Below, one piece after another: positions 58,198-64,000 of a stretch of DNA of 64,000 nt. Source of the DNA: Rubrivivax sp. (GTDB lineage Bacteria; Pseudomonadota; Gammaproteobacteria; Burkholderiales; Burkholderiaceae_C); assembly GCA_027485165.1 (NCBI GenBank), contig JAIXRN010000056.1, positions 146,969-210,968 on the forward strand. Reading direction: 5' to 3'. A model generated the notes under the pieces. That model made no database searches and was not told the origin of the DNA. It worked only from the letters and a program-made list of their open reading frames with translations. Numbering within the stretch: position 1 is the stretch's first letter; each line of letters opens with the position of its first letter. The position numbers were made by a program, and so were the translations under genes.

Positions 58198-59267
58198 CCG
58201 TTCTCGTCACCGGCGGCGCCGGCTTCATCGGCAGCAACTTCGTGCTGGACTGGCTGGCGTCACCGCAAACCCGTGACGAGCCGGTCGTCAACCTGGACCT
58301 CCTGACCTACGCCGGCAACCTGCAGAACCTGGCTGCGCTGCAAGGCGACACACGCCACGTCTTCGTGCAGGGCGACATCGGCGACCGCGGCCTGGTCGAT
58401 GCGCTGCTGGCCCAGCACCGGCCGCGTGCGGTGCTGCACTTCGCGGCCGAAAGCCATGTCGACCGCAGCATCCACGGCCCCGGCGCCTTCATCAAAACCA
58501 ACGTCGAAGGCACCTTCACGCTGCTGGAAGCCACGCGCGCCCACTGGCAAACGCTGCCCGAGGTCGAACGCGCCGCCTTCCGCTTCCACCACGTCAGCAC
58601 CGACGAGGTCTACGGCAGCCTGGCGCCCGACGCACCCGCCTTCACCGAGACCCACCCCTACGAGCCCAACAGCCCGTATTCCGCCAGCAAGGCTGCCAGC
58701 GACCACCTGGTGCGCGCCTGGCACCACACCTATGGGCTGCCAGTGGTGACCACCAACTGCAGCAACAACTACGGGCCTTGGCATTTCCCGGAAAAGCTGA
58801 TCCCTCTGATGATCGTCAACGCCCTGGCCGGCAAGCCGCTGCCGGTCTATGGCGACGGCCGGCAGGTACGCGACTGGCTCTACGTCAGCGACCACTGCAG
58901 CGCCATCCGCGCCGTGCTGGCCGGCGGCCGGCTGGGCGAAACCTACAACATCGGCGGCTGGAACGAGAAGGCCAACATCGAGATCGTGCACACCGTGTGC
59001 GCCCTGCTCGACGAACTGCGGCCCAGTGCAGATGGCCCCTACGCCTGGCTCATCACGCACGTGAAAGACCGGCCGGGCCACGACCGACGCTACGCCATCG
59101 ACGCGCGCAAGATCGAACGCGAACTGGGCTGGCGCCCGGCCGAAACCTTCGACACCGGCATCCGCAAGACCGTGCAGTGGTACCTGGACCATGGCGACTG
59201 GGTGGCCAACGTGCAGAGCGGCGGCTACCGCGACTGGCTGGCCACCAACTACGCGGCGCGGGCATGA
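58194..59267 (+). CDS. rmlB: dTDP-glucose 4,6-dehydratase
   Basis: A 357-residue short-chain dehydrogenase family enzyme with [14 protein letters not shown] for [15 protein letters not shown], the catalytic [10 protein letters not shown] with Asp-Glu, and [15 protein letters not shown] with Tyr and Lys. The downstream [13 protein letters not shown] and [13 protein letters not shown] are characteristic. It forms dTDP-4-keto-6-deoxyglucose, step two of dTDP-L-rhamnose synthesis. It overlaps manC and rmlD by 4 nt each. Confidence 0.97.
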   Translation: MTVLVTGGAGFIGSNFVLDWLASPQTRDEPVVNLDLLTYAGNLQNLAALQGDTRHVFVQGDIGDRGLVDALLAQHRPRAVLHFAAESHVDRSIHGPGAFIKTNVEGTFTLLEATRAHWQTLPEVERAAFRFHHVSTDEVYGSLAPDAPAFTETHPYEPNSPYSASKAASDHLVRAWHHTYGLPVVTTNCSNNYGPWHFPEKLIPLMIVNALAGKPLPVYGDGRQVRDWLYVSDHCSAIRAVLAGGRLGETYNIGGWNEKANIEIVHTVCALLDELRPSADGPYAWLITHVKDRPGHDRRYAIDARKIERELGWRPAETFDTGIRKTVQWYLDHGDWVANVQSGGYRDWLATNYAARA

Positions 59268-60163
59268 ACATCCTGCTGTTGGGCTGCGGCGGCCAAGTGG
59301 GCTGGGAACTGCAGCGTTCGCTGGCGCCGCTGGGCGCCGTGACGGCCTGCGACTTCGACACGCCAGGTGACCTGAAGGCCGACTTCTCGCAGCCAGAATC
59401 GCTGCGCGCCCTGGTGTCGCGTGTGCAGCCGGCGCTGATTGTCAACGCCGCGGCCCATACCGCCGTCGACAAGGCCGAGAGCGAACCCGACCTGGCCCGT
59501 GCCATCAACGCCACGGCGCCCGGCGTGCTGGCCGAAGAGGCCGCGCGCAGGGGTGCCCTGCTGGTGCACTACAGCACCGACTACGTCTTCGACGGCAGCG
59601 GCAGCCAGCCGCGCGCGGAAGACGCGCCCACCGGACCCCTGAGCGTCTACGGCCGCACCAAGCTGGCAGGCGAAGAACTGATCCGCGCCAGCGGCTGCCA
59701 CCACCTCATCTTCCGCACCAGCTGGGTCTATGCCGCACGCGGTGGCAACTTCGCCAAGACCATGCTTCGGCTGGCCGCCGAACGCGAGCTGCTGAACGTC
59801 ATCGACGACCAGATCGGCGCGCCCACGGGTGCGGAACTGCTGGCCGACGTGACAGCCCACACCGCGCTGCGCACACTGGCCCAGCCCACGTTGGCTGGCA
59901 CCTACCATTGCGCGGCCGGTGGCCAGACCAGCTGGCACGGCTATGCGCAATTCGTCATCGAACATGCCCGTGCGGCGGGCATGGCACTGAAGGTGGCGCC
60001 GGACGCCATCAAGCCCATCCCCACCAGCGCCTACCCCACGCCTGCAGCCCGGCCGCTGAATTCACGCCTGGCCACACACAAGCTGCAGCAGGCCTTCGGA
60101 CTGTCGCTGCCGGAATGGCAAACGGGCGTGCGACGGATGCTGACTGAACACCTGAACCGATAG
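59264..60163 (+). CDS. rmlD: dTDP-4-dehydrorhamnose reductase
   Basis: A 299-residue reductase: [14 protein letters not shown] at the N-terminus for [26 protein letters not shown], the [10 protein letters not shown] catalytic Tyr/Lys, and [14 protein letters not shown]. It carries out the final reduction to dTDP-L-rhamnose. The start overlaps the rmlB stop (ATGA). rmlA follows after 10 nt. Confidence 0.96.
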   Translation: MNILLLGCGGQVGWELQRSLAPLGAVTACDFDTPGDLKADFSQPESLRALVSRVQPALIVNAAAHTAVDKAESEPDLARAINATAPGVLAEEAARRGALLVHYSTDYVFDGSGSQPRAEDAPTGPLSVYGRTKLAGEELIRASGCHHLIFRTSWVYAARGGNFAKTMLRLAAERELLNVIDDQIGAPTGAELLADVTAHTALRTLAQPTLAGTYHCAAGGQTSWHGYAQFVIEHARAAGMALKVAPDAIKPIPTSAYPTPAARPLNSRLATHKLQQAFGLSLPEWQTGVRRMLTEHLNR

Positions 60164-60173
60164 GAACGCCGCC

Positions 60174-61055
60174 ATGCAACGCAAGGGCATCATCCTGGCC
60201 GGTGGCAGCGGCACGCGGCTGCACCCCGCCACCCTGGCCATCAGCAAACAGCTGCTGCCGGTGTACGACAAGCCGATGGTCTACTACCCGCTGTCCACGC
60301 TGATGCTGGGCGGCATGCGCGACGTGCTCGTCATCAGCACGCCGCAGGACACGCCGCGGTTCCAGGCCCTGCTGGGCGACGGCAGCGCCTGGGGCATGAA
60401 CCTGAGCTACTGCGTGCAGCCCAGCCCCGACGGGCTGGCGCAGGCCTTCATCCTGGGCCGGCCCTTCGTGGGTGGCGCGCCCAGCGCGCTGGTACTGGGT
60501 GACAACATCTACTACGGCCACGATCTTGCGGCCCTGCTGAACCGGGCCGATGCGCGCACCCAAGGCGCTTCTGTCTTCGCGTACCACGTGCACGACCCCG
60601 AACGCTACGGCGTCGTCGAGTTCGACGAACACCAGCGCGCGCTCAGCATCGAAGAAAAGCCCAAGCAACCGCGCAGCAATTACGCGGTGACGGGCCTGTA
60701 TTTCTACGACGAACAGGTGTGCGACATCGCCGCCAGCATCAAGCCCAGCGCACGCGGCGAACTGGAGATCACCGAGGTCAACGCCCAGTACTTGCGGCAG
60801 GGCGAACTGGACGTGGAGATCATGGGCCGCGGCTACGCCTGGCTGGACACCGGCACGCACGACAGCCTGCTGGAAGCCGGGCAATTCATCGCCACGCTGG
60901 AAAAGCGCCAAGGCCTGAAAGTGGCCTGCCCGGAAGAAATCGCCTACCGCCGGGGCTGGATCGACGCCGCGCAGCTGGAAAGGCTGGCACAGCCGCTGCT
61001 GAAGAACGGCTACGGCCAGTACCTGAAGCAGATCCTGAACGAACAGGTGTTCTGA
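60174..61055 (+). CDS. rmlA: Glucose-1-phosphate thymidylyltransferase
   Basis: A 293-residue enzyme with the signature [33 protein letters not shown], and the metal-binding [33 protein letters not shown] holds the sugar-contact Glu-Glu-Lys; it is split here as [11 protein letters not shown] and [10 protein letters not shown]. It makes dTDP-glucose, the first step of dTDP-rhamnose synthesis. Its TGA overlaps the rmlC ATG by one base (TGATG). Confidence 0.97.
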   Translation: MQRKGIILAGGSGTRLHPATLAISKQLLPVYDKPMVYYPLSTLMLGGMRDVLVISTPQDTPRFQALLGDGSAWGMNLSYCVQPSPDGLAQAFILGRPFVGGAPSALVLGDNIYYGHDLAALLNRADARTQGASVFAYHVHDPERYGVVEFDEHQRALSIEEKPKQPRSNYAVTGLYFYDEQVCDIAASIKPSARGELEITEVNAQYLRQGELDVEIMGRGYAWLDTGTHDSLLEAGQFIATLEKRQGLKVACPEEIAYRRGWIDAAQLERLAQPLLKNGYGQYLKQILNEQVF

Positions 61056-61630
61056 TGCGCTTCGAAGCCACCGCCCTGCCGGGCGTTGTCATCATCGAAC
61101 CCGCAGCCTTTGGCGACGACCGCGGCTGGTTCATGGAAAGCTTCCACCTGGGCAAGTTCGAAGCCGGCCTGCGCGAACTGGGCTTGCCCGCGCCGCGGCC
61201 CTTCGTGCAGGACAACCACTCCGTCAGCAAGGCCGGCACGCTGCGCGGGCTGCACTACCAGCTGCCACCGCACCCGCAAGGCAAGCTGGTGCGGGTGACA
61301 CAGGGCGCAGCTTTCGACGTGGCCGTCGACATCCGCCGCGGCTCGCCCCATTTCGGGCGCTGGGTGGGCGTGGAGCTGTCGGCCGCCAACCGGCGCCAGC
61401 TGTGGGTGCCCGAAGGCTTTGCACACGGCTTCGTGGCGCTGGAAGACGACACGCACTTTCTCTACAAAACCACAGACCTGTATGCCAAGGCCTGCGAACG
61501 CAGCATCCGCTGGGACGACCCAGCCATCGGCATCACCTGGCCCTTGCCCAGCGGTTTGACCCTGCCGCTGCTGGCGCCCAAGGACGCAACTTCGCCGCTG
61601 CTGGCAGAAGCCGATCTGCCCAAGATTTAG
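61055..61630 (+). CDS. rmlC: dTDP-4-dehydrorhamnose 3,5-epimerase
   Basis: A 191-residue cupin. Conserved segments are DDRGWFMESFH, VQDNHSVSKAGTLRGLHYQ with the catalytic His, KLVRVTQGAAFDVAVDIRRGSP with Lys and Asp, and VPEGFAHGFVALED. It epimerises C3 and C5 of the dTDP-4-keto sugar. It is the last gene of the galE-manC-rmlBDAC run; a structured element and terminator follow. Confidence 0.96.
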   Translation: MRFEATALPGVVIIEPAAFGDDRGWFMESFHLGKFEAGLRELGLPAPRPFVQDNHSVSKAGTLRGLHYQLPPHPQGKLVRVTQGAAFDVAVDIRRGSPHFGRWVGVELSAANRRQLWVPEGFAHGFVALEDDTHFLYKTTDLYAKACERSIRWDDPAIGITWPLPSGLTLPLLAPKDATSPLLAEADLPKI

Positions 61631-61679
61631 CGGGAACGGCCTCGACGACTGCTGTCGGGCCTTTGCGGTCAATTGGCGC

Positions 61680-61868
61680 GGTCCCTTCGGGTCGTTCAGT
61701 TGGTCCCTGGGGCTGCGGGGCTTGGGTGGCCCCCGTCGCGAAGTCAAGGAGGAGCCGGCGCAGTGGCCTGCGCAACCGTCGGCATGCGAAGCGCTGGCGG
61801 GGGACATGAGCGTAGGGGGCCACCCGACTGACGCAGCCCTGGGAACAACGATGTGATCCGAAGGGTCC
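61680..61868. other. Highly structured 189-nt element (nested inverted repeats), possible RNA or dispersed repeat
   Basis: Nested arms pair around one centre near 61770. GGTCCCTTCGG (61680-61690) pairs with CCGAAGGGTCC (61858-61868) with one mismatch, GGGCTGCG (61710-61717) with CGCAGCCC (61832-61839), and GGGTGGCCCCC (61724-61734) with GGGGGCCACCC (61815-61825). The core hairpin GCGCAG/CTGCGC (61758-61773) has a TGGC loop and sits inside GCCG/CGGC (61754-61757, 61780-61783). Such ordered nesting is not expected by chance. It may be a structured RNA, a palindromic dispersed element or a processing region downstream of rmlC. Confidence 0.6.
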
Positions 61869-61924
61869 GAGCGAACTACAGCCACAGAAGAATCCAAAGC
61901 CATCGGATCTGCAAGACGGCAAAC

Positions 61925-61952
61925 AAAAAACGCAGCCGAGGCTGCGTTTTTC
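61925..61952. terminator. Bidirectional intrinsic terminator between rmlC element and cold-shock gene
   Basis: CGCAGCC (61931-61937) and GGCTGCG (61940-61946) form the stem, with six A before and a run of T after, so it works in both directions. On the minus strand it ends the cold-shock gene 32 nt beyond its stop. Confidence 0.92.
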
Positions 61953-61983
61953 TTTGGCAGGGCCGAAGCCCTGGCCAGGCGCT

Positions 61984-62373
<390 letters not shown>

Positions 62374-63726
62374 CTACCTCGGTAATGTAGCAGCCTTTGG
62401 CACATGGCCGCGCCCGATGCCGTGATATTCGATGCCCATGCCCAGCAGCAGGGCCGGGTCGTAGATGTTGCGGCCGTCGAAGATCAACGGTTGCTTCAGC
62501 GTGGCCTTGATGCCGTCGAAATCGGGGTTGCGGAATTCCTTCCACTCCGTCACGACCAGCAGGGCGTCGGCCCCGGTCAGCGCTTCGGCCTGGCTGGGCA
62601 CGAAAGCGATGCGTGGCAGCTGGCTCATCACGCGCGCGGCTTCCTCCATCGCCACCGGGTCGTAGGCGCGCAGGCTGGCGCCGCGGCGCACCAGTTCTTC
62701 GGCAATCACGCGGCTGGGGGCGTCGCGCATGTCGTCGGTGTTGGGCTTGAAGGCCAGGCCCCACAGGGCAAAGGTCAGACCAGACAGGTCTTCGCCGAAG
62801 CGCTGCAGCACCTTGCGCACCAGCACATGCTTTTGCCGTTCGTTGGCGGCTTCCACCGCCTGCAGCACGCCCAGGTCCAGGCCGTTTTCGCGGCCGGTGT
62901 GGATCAGCGCCTTCACGTCCTTCGGGAAGCAGCTGCCGCCATAGCCCGTGCCGGCATACAGGAAGTGCGTGCCGATGCGCGGGTCGCTGCCGATGCCGCG
63001 GCGCACCTGTTCGATGTCCGCACCCACCTTGTCGGCCAGCAGCGCCAGCTCGTTCATGAAGCTGATGCGTGTGGCCAGCATCGCGTTGGCGGCGTACTTG
63101 GTGAATTCGGCGCTCTTCACGTCCATCAGCTGCAGCCGGTCGTGGTTGCGCATGAAGGGCTGGTAGAGCGCGCGCATCATCAGCACAGCACGTTCGTCGT
63201 CTGCACCCACGATGATGCGGTCGGGCCGCATGCAGTCTTCCACTGCCGCGCCTTCCTTCAGGAATTCCGGGTTCGACACCACCGCAAATTCCATCTGCAG
63301 GCCCCGCGCCTGCAGGGCTGCGTTCACCGCCGCCCGTACCCGGTCGGCTGTACCCACGGGCACGGTGCTCTTGTCGACGATGACCTTGTAGTCGGTCATG
63401 TGGCGGCCGATGTTGGTGGCCGCAGCCACCACGTACTGCAGGTCGGCCGACCCGTCTTCGTCGGGCGGCGTGCCCACGCCGATGAACTGCAGCGTGCCAT
63501 GGGCTACGGCGGCCGCGATGTCGGTGGTGAATTGCAGCCGGCCCGCTGCGGTGTTGCGGTGGACCACTTCTTCCAGCCCGGGTTCATGGATCGGAATGCC
63601 GCCGGAATTCAGCATGCGGATCTTGCGTTCATCCACATCCAGGCAGACCACGTGGTTGCCCAGTTCTGCCAGGCAGGCCCCGGTGACCAGGCCCACGTAG
63701 CCGGTGCCGACAACAGTGACTTTCAT
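62374..63726 (-). CDS. ugd: UDP-glucose 6-dehydrogenase
   Basis: A 450-residue enzyme with [19 protein letters not shown] for [41 protein letters not shown], the catalytic cysteine segment [14 protein letters not shown] (about residue 260), and a C-terminal UDP-binding domain ([13 protein letters not shown]). It oxidises UDP-glucose to UDP-glucuronate for the exopolysaccharide. ATG 63726 fits the family start. It is divergent from gmd, with 149 nt between. Confidence 0.96.
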   Translation of the reverse strand: MKVTVVGTGYVGLVTGACLAELGNHVVCLDVDERKIRMLNSGGIPIHEPGLEEVVHRNTAAGRLQFTTDIAAAVAHGTLQFIGVGTPPDEDGSADLQYVVAAATNIGRHMTDYKVIVDKSTVPVGTADRVRAAVNAALQARGLQMEFAVVSNPEFLKEGAAVEDCMRPDRIIVGADDERAVLMMRALYQPFMRNHDRLQLMDVKSAEFTKYAANAMLATRISFMNELALLADKVGADIEQVRRGIGSDPRIGTHFLYAGTGYGGSCFPKDVKALIHTGRENGLDLGVLQAVEAANERQKHVLVRKVLQRFGEDLSGLTFALWGLAFKPNTDDMRDAPSRVIAEELVRRGASLRAYDPVAMEEAARVMSQLPRIAFVPSQAEALTGADALLVVTEWKEFRNPDFDGIKATLKQPLIFDGRNIYDPALLLGMGIEYHGIGRGHVPKAATLPR

Positions 63727-63740
63727 GTTCGATCGCTTAG

Positions 63741-64000
<260 letters not shown>

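Larger units (their letters stand above)
61631..61983. other. 353-nt non-coding gap holding a structured element and a terminator
   Basis: No supported gene lies here. The gap holds a large nested inverted structure (61680-61868) and a bidirectional terminator (61925-61952). An open frame on the minus strand (61922-61533) runs through the inverted structure and into antisense of rmlC; it has no recognisable motif or good start site and is not called. Confidence 0.75.

Noticed and set aside
61533..61922. Minus-strand open frame across the structured element
   Set aside because: It follows the inverted repeats and antisense of rmlC, with no good start site or recognisable domain.

Overview
The window is high-GC DNA of a betaproteobacterium, most likely a member of the Burkholderiales in the Rubrivivax/Ideonella/Roseateles neighbourhood. 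The signs are strong GC3 bias, frequent GTG and TTG starts, many 4-nt ATGA/GTGA overlaps, an aspS-DUF502-FmdB-ubiB-ubiJ block and a PEP-CTERM/EpsL-type exopolysaccharide locus. This placement is inference; no rRNA or tRNA gene was seen.

Bases 1-9775 form a beta-1,3-glucan (laminarin-type) utilisation locus. The plus strand carries GH17-like, GH30 and a sugar symporter fused to a GH17 domain. The minus strand carries GH1, GH16 and GH17, with a LacI regulator behind them. A perfect 20-bp palindrome next to a TTGACA box precedes the minus-strand glucosidase operon. Bases 9901-15287 hold a type I secretion ABC transporter, its HlyD adaptor and a TPR/GT41 glycosyltransferase, with no substrate gene in view. 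Bases 15434-18403 are a TRAP transporter.

Bases 18532-28661 are the most unusual accessory block. A cyanate-type ABC transporter operon ends in cyanase. It diverges from a sigma54 activator, which is followed by a four-gene operon: rhodanese, OsmC-like protein, acyl-CoA-dehydrogenase-fold flavoprotein and rubredoxin/NADH reductase fusion. That operon has a near-consensus -24/-12 promoter with an inverted repeat 130 bp upstream.

Bases 28737-46036 are a mixed region: fasciclin protein, DUF3297, a two-component system, an ECF42 sigma factor with its DGPF partner, PPK2, a TPR/winged-helix regulator beside an unknown gene, an ATP-dependent ligase/exonuclease repair operon, a PLD/endonuclease/Nudix operon and a Phd-CcdB toxin-antitoxin pair. 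Bases 46233-52836 carry a PEP-CTERM protein and the aspS-to-ubiJ housekeeping block.

From 53032 to the right edge lies an exopolysaccharide locus: priming glycosyltransferase, EpsL-like barrel, then nucleotide-sugar genes galE, manC, rmlBDAC, ugd and gmd, which runs off the end. Together they supply UDP-Gal, GDP-Man, dTDP-Rha, UDP-GlcA and the GDP-deoxysugar precursor. A cold-shock gene and a roughly 190-nt highly structured element interrupt this locus between rmlC and ugd.
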